64,000 bases of DNA from Dipteris shenzhenensis (lineage: Eukaryota; Polypodiophyta; Polypodiopsida; Gleicheniales), in NCBI GenBank assembly GCA_047967505.1, contig CM106538.1; one strand, written 5' to 3'. Below are positions 21,480 through 31,547 of the stretch, piece by piece. The position numbers and the translations under genes are program-made. Numbering within the stretch: the stretch's first letter is position 1; every line of letters starts with the position of its first letter. The notes beneath the pieces are model-generated. The model was not told the DNA's origin. It saw only the letters and a program-made list of their open reading frames with translations, and ran no database searches.

Positions 21480-22523
21480 AGGAGGGAAGGAAGAGCCTCC
21501 TTTGTGGCTTGGGAAATAGATAAACCATGTATGCAGGGCAATGAGCAACCGAATAGACAACACTTCTAAGCACTTTGGAAGAGAGCAATGGAAAAAGGGA
21601 AGAGACACTCAAGAGAGAGAACTTGAAGTGACCTTCATTACCAATAGAGTGAGATTCCACTCCAATGCAACTCAAAATACTACAAACACAAGGGAGAAGA
21701 AGAGGTTTCATATGTACAAGAGGGAGCGAAATCTCCAAGACTACTCATAGAGAGAGAATGAACTAGAGAGCGATGGACTCAAGAGTCTACATAAGAGAAT
21801 ATCTACAAGAGGGAGAGAAGGCTCATGGAAGAGGCTTGAGGAGACTAGAGCTACAGCAACATGAGGCCTAATGGTGGAAGAGATGATGAACAAGGGAGAG
21901 GAGGGCTCCTTTTATAGAGATTTTGTCACCCTCCTTCACCCATTTACAATTGCTGCCTATAGATTCCTTTCCCCATCAATTGCATAAGCCCATATGTCAC
22001 CATCCATGTCCTTTTTGGCTACTCTTGCCATGTGTCCCATCAAAAGATGCTCAAGACTCTTAAAATATTGAGAAAGTCAAGAGTCTCCCCAAATGGAGTC
22101 CATAGGGACCCTCTCTTTCCATATGTCCACATCCTCCTTATTCCACATAGGAATTCTAAAAGGATTTCTCTTGATTCCATAGTCCTCCAAATGCCTTCCA
22201 CACACTTGGCATGTGATCTCTCTTATATTATTGGAACACATGGACATGAGCCCACCTTTTTATATGACTCACTCTTCCTATTTTCTAAAAACCCCATAAT
22301 ATCCCATGCACAAATAATTCTCACCCCATACCAAGGTATCTATCATTCATACACATGGTATTTACAATGATTCATTCCACTCATCCTCTCAATCCCATAC
22401 AATATCTTAGAAAATAGAAATAAGTGAGAGCCGCTAGGCTATCACTTGATACTCAAACTCTTATCAAAGATAGAGAAAAACAATACCAATGCCAAATAAA
22501 AAATATTAATTTTTGGCATCACA
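21480..22523 (-). repeat. Probable Ty3/gypsy 3' LTR (element K), left end uncertain
   Basis: The right edge is clear: the plus strand ends GGCATCACA and is followed by TCTTTCCCCCCCCA, the complement of a polypurine tract, with gypsy integrase beyond. In element sense the LTR starts TGTGATGCC and contains a TATA element CTCTATAAAAGG near 21907-21922, so U3, R and U5 all seem present. The left boundary and target duplication could not be fixed; 21480 is a rough estimate. Confidence 0.55.
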
Positions 22524-22537
22524 TCTTTCCCCCCCCA
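22524..22537 (-). other. Element K polypurine tract
   Basis: Minus strand TGGGGGGGGAAAGA directly abuts the LTR start TGTGATGCC. Confidence 0.75.
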
Positions 22538-22639
22538 GTAGATCCTCTCTAGTGAGAGTAGAGTAGGTTTGCTGGTCCTCAAGGTGGTCAAGCATAGAAG
22601 AATTTAAGGCGATACTCATTGGTGCATCCGGGTATCACC

Positions 22640-23441
22640 ATGCTATCAACATCATCAAGTTGCTAGGTTCCATTGGTGAACTTCTTCTTGACTCGATATG
22701 GTCCCTCCCATCGGCCGATAAACTTTTTGTCTAGCCGCTTGTCCAAACGGCTATCAAATCTCATGACCAAATCTCCTTTTGCAATATCTTTCTTCTTGGG
22801 CAATTTGGTGTTAAAACGGGCCTTGCGCCTTTTTTGAGAAGCTTCCAAGTTTTGCGAGGGCTGTAATCTGCATTCATCCAAGGCTTTAGCTGTACCAAGC
22901 ATTGAGCATATGCATCCTCCTGTCCTTCTATTCTTGCAACAACAGTGCGAAGACTATGTATCTCCAATTCAATGGGCAAAATGGCTTCTATTCCATACAC
23001 TAGTTGGAATGGTGTAAACCTAATAGCTAGCTTGTGTGTGGCTCTATAAGCCCATAAAACTTCTGCCAAGTCCTATCCCAATGCCTTTTCTTGGTGTCTA
23101 ACAAGCTTTCCCATTGAATTAGACAATAATCCATTTGTTTTCTCAGCCAAGCCATTACATTAGGAATAGTATGGCGTGGACATGCTATGATTTATCTTTA
23201 GCCTATGCACCACATCTTCAATTAGCTCATTTTTAAAAGAGGTTCCTCCATCAGTGAGAATTTCCAAAGGACAACCAAAGCATGAACAAATTTGATCAAA
23301 GAGAAATTTTGCAATTGTGCTTGCCTTGCTATTGAGTGTGGCCTTGGCCTCTGCCCACTGAGTCGCATAATCTATGGCCAATGTGTGATAGATGATGTTT
23401 TCTTTTGATCTTCCTCCCGAAAACGAATTTAATACACACAA
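22640..23441 (-). pseudogene. Ty3/gypsy integrase fragment (element K)
   Basis: Three minus-strand frames together cover the end of a gypsy pol. The core carries LAIDYATQWAEAKA (first Asp), FGCPLEILTDGGTSFKN (second Asp) and NHSMSTPYYS before the expected Glu region. Next comes LWAYRATHKLAIRFTPFQLVYG with PIELE, and finally the GDLVMRFDSRL...FIGRWEGPYRVKK C-terminal domain. Stops and at least one frameshift separate the pieces. Protein similarity ends near 23430, so RT, protease and gag are missing. This arm integrates cDNA in intact elements. Confidence 0.88.
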
Positions 23442-24656
23442 TTTCCATAAAAGTCAAAACCCAATCTCATATGCTAGGATTGAGTCAGTCATATGCTTGT
23501 TCTCTATCCAAATTTGATAATACACAAACACTAACCAAGTATACGTGTGGATTATTGCCATCTCCATTTGGAACCATTGGCATAAGTGAGCTTGCCATCT
23601 CAATCATGGAGCATATATCCTCTTAATTTACATTAATCCTTCCAACTAACCATGCACATAACTAAATTAGCCACCATATTGTTGTTCTATTTTCCTCCTA
23701 GTCCCAAGATGAATCTAAATATGGAAGGGTTTGAGATTGTGCATCCGATTTAACCTTTTGTTGCTATCTTGATTAGAGTTCATCGGCAATCTCGATCTTG
23801 TCTATTCATACACCTAGTAACATGAAGAATTCTTGGAACCTTTGATAAGGGAATGCACTTTTCTTCAAAATCAATCGTATATTCAAATTAAGGATACACT
23901 AAATCCAAGAAATGAAACTCAATTATAATGAAAAACACCACCCATCTGGAAAACAAGAGAAACATATATTAAACTTTGATGTCTATACAATATTTATTGT
24001 ATATTGCATCCAATAGATGCACTTTGTACAAAATATTTGCTTGCTTAGCTTTAGCTACTATTGTTGCTCTCCTCTGAGTTGACAAAACAGTGGGTTCACT
24101 GAAAGATTCTACAAGCTTCCCAGCGTCATAAACACCCATCGAAGCACCCATTGTAGCAACCGCCATGATTCTTCCTGCTAGTTTCTGTCCAAAAGTAGAT
24201 AGTGCCATGTCCCACCTCACCAAAATACACTTGCGCATAGAAGGGGGTAAAGGCACAAGGCCCGACTAGCTTTGAAGTGCCCTTGACTTTATCATCTCTT
24301 CCTTCCCATAAGGGGAGAATAAAGTATGGAAGCACACTAGGCTATGGCACTCGAACATTCCCATGTAGTGTCCTAGAGCTGAATCCACACCGATGCTATC
24401 ACCTCGACCCCCTTTACGTGTCGCAAACTTATCAACTTCGATGATGTCCTAAAAATTGAGATAACATTAGTAATCTTTTCAATACTAAACTAAGAACATA
24501 AATTCATTCATATTGACAAAATGTCATGAACTTATAATGTGGGTAGCATCTTGTTCGTCCATTCCCGGTTGAGTGATATCGATGCAGCTTTTGCTCTCAT
24601 CAATTGCTGGAGGTGGTGCTCATGATGAGGCCTCTGCAGTATTCTCAAGTCTCTAG
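23442..24656 (-). other. Mostly unassigned; possible exon on the minus strand
   Basis: Around 23969-24450 the minus strand has overlapping coding-like frames (one reads DSALGHYMGMFECHS, another GQKLAGRIMAVATMG) that would need frameshifts to join. A splice-acceptor-like CTCAATTTTTAG precedes the first. I do not recognise a family. It could be a broken host exon or an unclassified element gene. Confidence 0.3.
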
Positions 24657-24930
24657 CTTTTGTTTTTAAAAGACCCTTGCAAAGTTTGGAGCTGAACCGA
24701 TGGTGGGATATACAGACGCAAATGTCCATTGTGCATTTTTCCTTCACATACATAGCATCCACATGCAAATATGGGCATTCGAATTCCATGGTGTCACATC
24801 TGGCATCCAATGCACCTTATACTTTGCAAGGACATTAGAACAACTTGTTTTAAGACCCTTGCAAAGTTTGGTACTGAACTGACGGTGTGGTATATGGATC
24901 TCAGTGTTCGTTGCACTTGTTTCCTTCATA
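24657..24930. repeat. 182-bp tandem repeat array, left part
   Basis: Monomers start at the anchor GACCCTTGCAAA: 24672 and 24854 (spacing 182). The array then breaks at the insertion site of element B. Allowing for the insertion, the next anchor (30628) is again exactly 182 bp on. Monomers share TTTCCTTCA, CATAGCATCCACATGCAAAT and GGACATTA. Confidence 0.9.
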
Positions 24931-25187
24931 TGACAAAATATGAAGAGGGGAGAGGAGAAGAGTGGAGATGAGGAGAGAGGGCACAGCTAGAGAGCACACC
25001 ACAAATGACTAACTGTACACTAGAATTAGTTGAAAAAATAGAATATATACAAACCCTTTTAGGGTTAGGGTTAGGGAAGCTAACCCTTTCCTTTATAGCA
25101 CTCTATAAGGTTAGTGCTATGCACATATGATCACGTGATGGTGCTATGCACACATGATCACATGATGTTGAGCGTGAACTCTCAACA
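24931..25187 (-). repeat. Element B 3' LTR (left copy)
   Basis: 257 bp, TGACAAAATATG...CTCTCAACA on the plus strand, identical to the right copy. It contains TTTTAGGGTTAGGGTTAGGG at 25057-25076. The polypurine tract complement CCTTCCCTC follows and is repeated 31 bp further in. Confidence 0.98.
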
Positions 25188-25275
25188 CCTTCCCTCAAGA
25201 TCAACATCATGAAGTAGGCCTTCCCTCAAGATGATGATTCTGGGGAATCGAAGAAGGACTGAGCATTACATTCCA

Positions 25276-27549
25276 TCACACCCCTTTAATGGGAATGTCC
25301 TTCCTCTGCATCAAACCAAGAGCTAGTCGGTGTTTCTCGAATAGCTCTTTACCGAGTGGTTTGGTAAAGATGTCTGCAACATTTTCTTTGCTATCACAAT
25401 GCTGCAGTGTGATGTCACCAAGTAACACTCTTTCTCTGATGAAGTGCTCTCTGACATCAATGTGCTTTGTTCTGGAGTGATATACTGGATTTTTGGCCAA
25501 TGCTTGAGCCGATTGATTATCACAGTATATTGTTGTTGGCTTTGACTCATCAAAGTAATCTGTTTCTGACAATAGTCTTCTGAGCCATATAGCCTCACAT
25601 GCACCTGTAGTGAGTGCCCTATATTCTGCTTCAGTCGAAGACAAAGAAACAGTTGGCTGTTTGTTTGACAACCATGATATAGCACCTTGACCAAGGAAAA
25701 ATGCATATCCCTGTGTCGATCTCCTGGTCTCATGATCTCCAGCATAGTCACTGTCACAGTATCCATGCAACCGTGGATGACTTCCTCTGTATTCTATCCC
25801 AAATTGTCTTGTACCTCTGATGTATCTCAAGACTCTTTTGGCTGCATTCCAGTGAGACTGTTTTGGATTTGCCATAAACTGTGCTAGTGAGCTTACTGCA
25901 TAACAAATATCTGGCCGTGTGATTGTCAGATATATAAGAGATCCAATGAGTTGCCTGTAGTATCTGTCATTGACTGTAGGCTTTTCTGAATCTTTAGTAA
26001 GTTTCAAACTCTGTTCCATGGGAGTGGCTGCAATCTTGCAATCTGCCATATGAAACTTCTTCAGGAGACTGTCAACATATTTGAGCTGACTCATGAATGT
26101 GCTATCTGAATCTCTCCAGAACTCAATTCCAAGACAATAGTGCATAAGTCCAAGATCTTTCATGTCGAACTCTGCAGATAAGTCTTGTTTTAGCTTTCTG
26201 ATGAAGCTATCCTTGCTTCCTGTCACAATCAGATCATCTACGTACAAAAGTGCAATAGTAATATCTTCCCCTTGAACTTTGTAGTAGAGAGTATGATCTG
26301 CATTGGACTTCATGTATCCCAGATCAGCAAAATACTTGTCAATTCTGCTGTACCAACTTCTGGGTGCTTGCTTTAAGCCATAGAGACTTTTCTTGAGATG
26401 GCAAACCTTGTTCTCCTGTCCTGGTTCAACATAACCGGCTGGTTGTTGCATGTAGACTTCCTCGTCTAGATAACCATTGAGAAATGCATTCTTGACATCG
26501 AGCTGATACACATTCCATTTACTGAGTGTCGCTAGTGATATCAAGAACCGTATGGAATCCATCTTTGCTACTGGAGCATAAGTCTCATCATAATCTTGAC
26601 CATATTGTTGTGCAAATCCTTTTGCAACTAATTTGGCTTTGTATCTCTGAATACTGCCATCTGGATTGTACTTCACTTTGTATACCCATTTGTTGGCTAT
26701 GGCCTTCTTTCCTGGTGGAAGGTCACATAATTCCCAAGTGTTATTTTTATACAAAGCATCCATTTCTTCATTCATTGCAGTTTGCCATTCTGGCTTATCT
26801 ACTGCGTCTTCGAAGTACACTGGCTCTTCTGTAGCCATGATGGTAGTCATAAGAGCATAGTTGGTGGTTTCCACCTGAATTGCTTTGCCTTTCTGAGCAT
26901 ATGTCAATCTGGCTGGTGGTCTGCTTTCCCTAGTAGACCGTCTGAGCTGCTGTGACGCTGATTGGGGTGTTGCTGGCAATTCTTGCTCTTCTTCATCAAC
27001 CTGTTCTGTAGATGACTGTGAAGTCGATGCTTCTATCTCCTGTGTAGGTGAGGTTTTCCATTCTGATTCCTCATCGAAGATTACATCTCTGGAGATAATG
27101 ACTTTGCGGTTGATGGGATCATACAATTTGTATGCTTTACTTTCTTCACTGTAGCCAACCATGATGCATTTGCGTGACTTCGCATCCAATTTCCTGCGAT
27201 GATCATCATGTATGTGGGCATATGCTATGCAACCAAATATGCGGAGATGCCCAATGCGTGGCTTGTGTCCAGTGAATGCTTCATAAGGAGTCATACCTTG
27301 TATCGGTTCGGTAGGAAGCCGATTAAGCAAGTAGTTAGCTGTAGCTATTGCTTCTGCCCAATACTGATTCGGAAGATGCTTTTCACTAAGCATTGCTCTA
27401 GCACTGTCTGCTAAAGTCCCATTCTTCCTTTCAGCTATTGCATTTTGCTGAGGAGTATCTGCACATGTGAATTGTCTTCGAATGCCGTGAGTTTTGCAAA
27501 AGTTCATGAAGGCTGAAGACATGTATTCACCTCCTCTGTCTGATCTCAT
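25276..27549 (-). CDS. Element B integrase core, reverse transcriptase and RNase H
   Basis: 757 open codons. The frame starts inside the integrase core: SDRGGEY with catalytic Asp at residue 4, and AIAERKN with catalytic Glu at residue 40 (35 residues between, as required). It continues through the integrase C-terminus (100-160), an acidic linker, and RT with KWVYKVKYNPDG, QLDVKNAF (Asp 351), SLYGLKQAPRSW and YVDD (436-439). RNase H follows with DSDYAG, RRSTQGY, LSSTEAEYRA and the CDN/KHIDVREHF tail. The integrase zinc domain and first catalytic Asp are missing through the internal deletion, so integration activity is not expected, but RT and RNase H look intact. Its ATG overlaps the gag stop as ATGA. 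Confidence 0.92.
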   Translation of the reverse strand: MRSDRGGEYMSSAFMNFCKTHGIRRQFTCADTPQQNAIAERKNGTLADSARAMLSEKHLPNQYWAEAIATANYLLNRLPTEPIQGMTPYEAFTGHKPRIGHLRIFGCIAYAHIHDDHRRKLDAKSRKCIMVGYSEESKAYKLYDPINRKVIISRDVIFDEESEWKTSPTQEIEASTSQSSTEQVDEEEQELPATPQSASQQLRRSTRESRPPARLTYAQKGKAIQVETTNYALMTTIMATEEPVYFEDAVDKPEWQTAMNEEMDALYKNNTWELCDLPPGKKAIANKWVYKVKYNPDGSIQRYKAKLVAKGFAQQYGQDYDETYAPVAKMDSIRFLISLATLSKWNVYQLDVKNAFLNGYLDEEVYMQQPAGYVEPGQENKVCHLKKSLYGLKQAPRSWYSRIDKYFADLGYMKSNADHTLYYKVQGEDITIALLYVDDLIVTGSKDSFIRKLKQDLSAEFDMKDLGLMHYCLGIEFWRDSDSTFMSQLKYVDSLLKKFHMADCKIAATPMEQSLKLTKDSEKPTVNDRYYRQLIGSLIYLTITRPDICYAVSSLAQFMANPKQSHWNAAKRVLRYIRGTRQFGIEYRGSHPRLHGYCDSDYAGDHETRRSTQGYAFFLGQGAISWLSNKQPTVSLSSTEAEYRALTTGACEAIWLRRLLSETDYFDESKPTTIYCDNQSAQALAKNPVYHSRTKHIDVREHFIRERVLLGDITLQHCDSKENVADIFTKPLGKELFEKHRLALGLMQRKDIPIKGV

Positions 27550-27926
27550 GACCTTGATTTTTCTGCCTGTCTGGTGTTGAGCTGTGCTAGCATGACATCT
27601 TGCACATTCTGCTTGATCAGGTGATAGGCATACTTGTCTTTCTTATCCCATTCTGCTTGAGCTCGGGCAATGGCAGGATCTGCTACTGGTGCGGAAACTG
27701 TTTGTGTAGATGTAGATCCCGATGTAGATCCCGTTGCTGGTGCTGTGACAACAGATGGAGTAGAGCTACTGGTGGCTGGATCTGCCAATGGTCTAGGTAT
27801 GGATCCATCGACATACTCCCATTTGTCCTGAAGCACAAGAATGGTCTCCATTCGGTATTTCCATGTACCGTAATTGGAGTTGTCTAACTTAGCAGATGCC
27901 TCCAGATTGAGGTTGCTAGTCGACAT
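27546..27926 (-). CDS. Element B gag N-terminal domain, truncated
   Basis: I choose the internal ATG giving MSTSNLNLEASAKLDNSNYG, because copia gags start close to the KLD-x-x-NY/F-x-x-WK motif; a longer open frame to 28001 is unsupported. After YRMETILVLQDKWEYVDG comes a Thr/Ser/Ala-rich spacer and DKYAYHLIKQNVQDVML. The sequence then enters integrase DNA in a different frame and ends at a TGA overlapping the next ATG. Full copia gag is usually two to three times longer and has a zinc knuckle, absent here. Possible role: particle assembly with partner gag. Inferred, not shown. Confidence 0.8.
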   Translation of the reverse strand: MSTSNLNLEASAKLDNSNYGTWKYRMETILVLQDKWEYVDGSIPRPLADPATSSSTPSVVTAPATGSTSGSTSTQTVSAPVADPAIARAQAEWDKKDKYAYHLIKQNVQDVMLAQLNTRQAEKSRS

Positions 27927-30248
27927 GGTGCAAACAATGTACTCAAAAAGTGTCCTGGAAAACTCTGTATGAATCAACTGCAAATACACTGAAGATGCCA
28001 AGTGAAATCTCTGTACCGTCGGTGAAGATAGAACTGCAGTAAATAAGATCTGACCTGTATTACAAGGCTTGTGGCAATGATGCCGGGAATAGCCAAGAGG
28101 CTTTACAAGGTTGAAAAATGATGTGCACGATGCCGTGAGATAGCCAAATAGGCTTTACAATGGTGGCATGTGTGTGTGAAATCAAGTGCTATCTGCCCAC
28201 TGAATCAATCTGCAATGCCTCTGAACTCTGAAGTCTGCTCACTGAACTGATGAACGTAAGGTTTCAGGTAATGCAATGATGTGAAATCGGATGTGAGCGT
28301 ATGGACTGACTCCGAGTAGGTACTAGTCGGGAATTTCGGGCATGGCTTAGATTGGCAACTTGGGGAATTCAAAGCGTCCCCTCTATGGCGATCTAGTCTA
28401 CTCTGATCTAGATCTAAACCAACCATCGATCGATGAAAGAACAGCAAATAATTCCTTTTCCTTTGTTCTTTTTAAGTGCTGGGTCAGATGCGTCAATGTA
28501 GAGGCAAATGTGCGTGAAGGAAGTGGTTTTGTCGGCGAGGATCAAATGTGAGTGTAACTTGCGTTGAAATGTGTGCATGATGTAACGAGCGCGTAGAGCA
28601 CAAAAAATCGAGCGACTTTCCTTTTTGGAGCACCCTCAAATTCTTCCTGGATCAAGAGATATGACTTGATCTAGGTGGAGGGGCAAAAGGAGTGCAAATG
28701 GTGCTCAATGATGATGTGTCACTGTGAGTCACATGCAGTGATGATGTGGCACTGTGCTTAGCAAGAGGTGTGCCAGTGAAGCTCTGTGCTGAGGTGGCAG
28801 TGCTGAGGTGTCACTGATGACGTGGCACAGATGACGTGGCAGATGACGTGGCAGATGACGTGGCCTGATGACGTGTCACTGATGACGTGGCAGGTGACGT
28901 GGCTGATGACGTGTCACTGATGACGTGGCAGGTGACGTGGCTGATGACGTGTCACTGATGACGTGGCTGATGATGTGTCACTGATGACGTAGCCAGATGA
29001 CGTGGCTGATGACGTGTCACTGATGATGTGGCCAGATGACGTGGTTGATGACGTGGCAGCTGACGTGGCTGATGACGTGTCACTGATGACGTGGCAGCTG
29101 ACGTGGCAGAGGTGACGTGGCAGCTGACGTGGCAGAGGTGACGTGGCCTGATGACGTGTCACTGGATAAGATGATGACGTGGCACTGTGGATAGGGTGCC
29201 ACGTGGCTGATCCTTGACCACACCTCTGTGTGTGGTGACCCTGGGTGGATAAGGTTGGGGATAAAGCCACGTGTCTCAAGGAGGGAGATCGGAATCTTTG
29301 AAAGATTCTGACGGAATCTTCGAGATTCCGTCTCCCTGCGGATTTCCGTCGACTTCGAAGCTCTGTGAGGCTTGGTGAGGCGGTTGACACGCTGATCGTA
29401 TACCGTATATCCTTCGCCTCAGGAGCTTTCGGACTCCTATCGAGCCTTCAGCTGCTCGACGCTCACCTTGTAGACGCGTTGACGTAGGAGCTTGGAGTCG
29501 GCTTTGGACGTTGCACTGCGTGTTGGAGCATCGTGAGCGGCTGAGATATGGTCTTTGTGTGTGCTTGGAGCTTGCGACGCCCTGTGCTAGTACAGAAAGC
29601 CGCAGAGGCGCTGCTTGTGGAGGTGCCACAGAGGCGCTGATTGCTGGAGACGCTGCGTGAAGGAGCTGCTGCTAGCGATGTTTGCTTTAAATGGTCAGCT
29701 GGTTGCCCGTGTGCTCTTGCAAAGAGCTTGAAGGAGGCAGAGCCAAGGAGCCAGTCGTTGAAGGAGCTGGCTATACACCGAAAAACTAAGAGCTGCTGTA
29801 GATGGAGAGGTTTTGGCGCTGGGCAGCAAGGCCGCTATGGAAGCGCTGCTGTCGATGGAGGCTATTCGTTGTTGCTACGAGGCTGTTGAAGAGAAGGCCG
29901 TAGTTGAAGAGCCCGTTGAAGGAGGGTTGTTGGCCGAGAAGCTACAGATCTAACTTCTCTCCCTCACACTCCCTAGAATCAAGCTAGAGCATATCTTTCT
30001 CTCAATAAACTCAGAAACTATCTCATGGGCTCTCTCTCTCAACTCAAGAGACACTCAAAGGAAGGAACTAAAAATCTCTCAAGAATGAACTCAAAGAAAG
30101 AAGAATGGACGGAAATTTCTTCTCAATGACGGAAATTTCTCTCAACGGAAGTGAAGGGAAAGATCTCACAATCACTCAAGAGAACTCTCAATCTCACAAT
30201 CTCTCTCACACTCTCAAGAAACTCAATGTCTCAACGGAAGACAAGGGA
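27927..30248 (-). other. Element B long leader
   Basis: About 2.3 kb between primer-binding site and gag start, far longer than the 0.5-kb leader of element A. It contains the TGACGTG array (separate entry), a GA/CT-rich segment near 29950-30240 with repeated ATGGACGGAAATTT-like phrases, and a block at 28590-28760 shared with element C. Minus-strand frames of 80-158 codons within it (for example 28914-29390) are repeat translations. No protein domain was recognised. Confidence 0.75.
28812..29183. repeat. TGACGTG motif array
   Basis: About 25 exact TGACGTG heptamers in roughly 370 bp, mostly within GATGACGTGGCAG, GATGACGTGTCACT or GGTGACGTGGC contexts, plus a few one-base variants (TGATGTG, TGACGTA). 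Higher-order units of 28-45 bp recur. The core is the ACGT element bound by plant bZIP factors (TGACG / hex motif TGACGTGG). A transcriptional or RNA role is inference; it could simply be an expanded minisatellite. Confidence 0.9.
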
Positions 30249-30260
30249 GCTCTGATACCA
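30249..30260 (-). other. Element B primer-binding site
   Basis: Minus strand TGGTATCAGAGC, a perfect 12-nt initiator-Met tRNA complement, directly inside the 5' LTR. Confidence 0.95.
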
Positions 30261-30517
30261 TGACAAAATATGAAGAGGGGAGAGGAGAAGAGTGGAGATG
30301 AGGAGAGAGGGCACAGCTAGAGAGCACACCACAAATGACTAACTGTACACTAGAATTAGTTGAAAAAATAGAATATATACAAACCCTTTTAGGGTTAGGG
30401 TTAGGGAAGCTAACCCTTTCCTTTATAGCACTCTATAAGGTTAGTGCTATGCACATATGATCACGTGATGGTGCTATGCACACATGATCACATGATGTTG
30501 AGCGTGAACTCTCAACA
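30261..30517 (-). repeat. Element B 5' LTR (right copy) with promoter
   Basis: 257 bp, identical to the left copy. In element sense it has a TCACGTGA palindrome (30461-30468), a TATA element TATAAAG (30421-30427) and, at the expected start-site distance, a telomere-like CCCTAACCCTAACCCTAAAA block (30387-30406). Confidence 0.97.
30421..30427 (-). promoter_or_regulatory. Element B TATA box
   Basis: TATAAAG on the minus strand, 34 bp downstream of the TCACGTGA motif and about 15-40 bp upstream of the telomere-like block in transcription sense. Position within the 5' LTR fits the element promoter. Confidence 0.6.
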
Positions 30518-31134
30518 TCATATACATTGCATCCACATGCAAATATGAGCATTCTTGTTCCCTGGTGGCACATCCGGCATCTGATGCACCTTACACTTTG
30601 AAAGGACATTAAAAAACCTAGTTTTAAGACCCTTGCAAAGATTAGTGCTGAACTAATTTATATGGATGTCGGTGTCCATTGCACATTTTTCCTTCATATT
30701 GCGTAGCATCCACATGCAAATATGTGCATTCTTGCTCCCCGGTGGCACATACAGCATCCAATCCACATGATACTTTGGAAGGACATTAAAACCATCTTTT
30801 CTAAGACCCTTGCAAAATTGGGTGCTAATACGATGGTGGGATATACAGATGTGGATGTCCACTGTGCATTTTTCCTTCACATACATAGCATCCACATGCA
30901 AATATGGGCATTTTAATTCCTCGGTGTTGCATCCAATATCCAATGCACCTTACACTTTGTAAGGACATTAAAACAACTTGTTTAAAGACCCTTGCAAATT
31001 TTGGTGCTGATCTAATGGTGTGGTATACGTATGTTAGTGTCCATTGCACTTGTTTCCTTCATATACATAGCATCCACATGCGAATATGAGCATTCTTGTT
31101 TCCCGGTGGTACATCCGGCATACAATACACCTTA
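30518..31134. repeat. 182-bp tandem repeat array, right part
   Basis: The array continues after element B with GACCCTTGCAAA anchors at 30628, 30805 and 30987 (spacings 177 and 182) and a final partial monomer ending near CACCTTACA at 31134. Together with the left part this is about 4.8 monomers. Monomers are diverged by point changes, so the array is not freshly amplified. Confidence 0.9.
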
Positions 31135-31547
31135 CAAGAGTAGATGACAGAGTTGGTTGTTTTTCTCGAAGTAGGCAGGACATCATTCCCCACAAGACAG
31201 CCAGAAGAGAAAGAGGAGGAAGGAGAGCAAAAAGAGAAGGAAGAAGGTATGACAAATGAGGTTTTGATGCAAACCCTTCCATATATTTTGATTGAAAAAA
31301 GAGAATATTTATTATTGATTGACATTCAATATATTGAAAAATTGAGAGAAGATGAAGTACAGGGGGCACTCTCCACTTGGGAGAGTAGTAGTAACTTAGG
31401 TTACCCAGAAGAGGGGTTGGATAGGTGCACAGATTTGGTACCTGCAAACACTTTGGAGCATCTGATCTTAACTGTGTGGGAGGAAATGCAACAGTTACAG
31501 AGACAGAGTTCCGTGAGGTCCAAGAAATATTGGAGGTAGAGAGGGCA
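31135..31547 (+). other. Unassigned segment between array and pol fragment J
   Basis: A plus-strand frame (31144-31539) is open for about 130 codons, rich in Glu and Lys near the start, with no recognised domain. It joins the B-like pol fragment without any LTR or target duplication. Confidence 0.35.

Larger units (their letters stand above)
24931..30517 (-). mobile_element. Element B, young deletion-derivative copia retrotransposon
   Basis: 5,587 bp flanked by TCATA (24926-24930 and 30518-30522), with two 257-bp LTRs identical at every base, an intact primer-binding site and a polypurine tract. The minus strand encodes a gag N-terminal domain, then jumps straight into the integrase core and a fully open integrase-RT-RNase H frame of 757 codons. 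The gag middle, zinc knuckle, protease and integrase zinc domain are missing. The leader is unusually long (about 2.3 kb). Identical LTRs mean very recent insertion; either the deleted form was mobilised in trans or the deletion followed insertion. It sits inside the 182-bp array. Confidence 0.96.

Noticed and set aside
25057-25076. Internal telomere or chromosome-fusion scar
   Set aside because: The TTAGGG run occurs at the same place in both identical LTRs of element B, so it is part of the LTR and not a telomere remnant.
27546-27552. Programmed coupling of gag and pol through the ATGA overlap in element B
   Set aside because: The overlap sits at a deletion junction, and copia elements normally use one continuous gag-pol frame, so it is most likely coincidental.
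28914-29390. 158-codon Ser/Thr/His-rich minus-strand frame
   Set aside because: It is the translation of the TGACGTG repeat array in the element B leader, so the pattern is repeat-driven.
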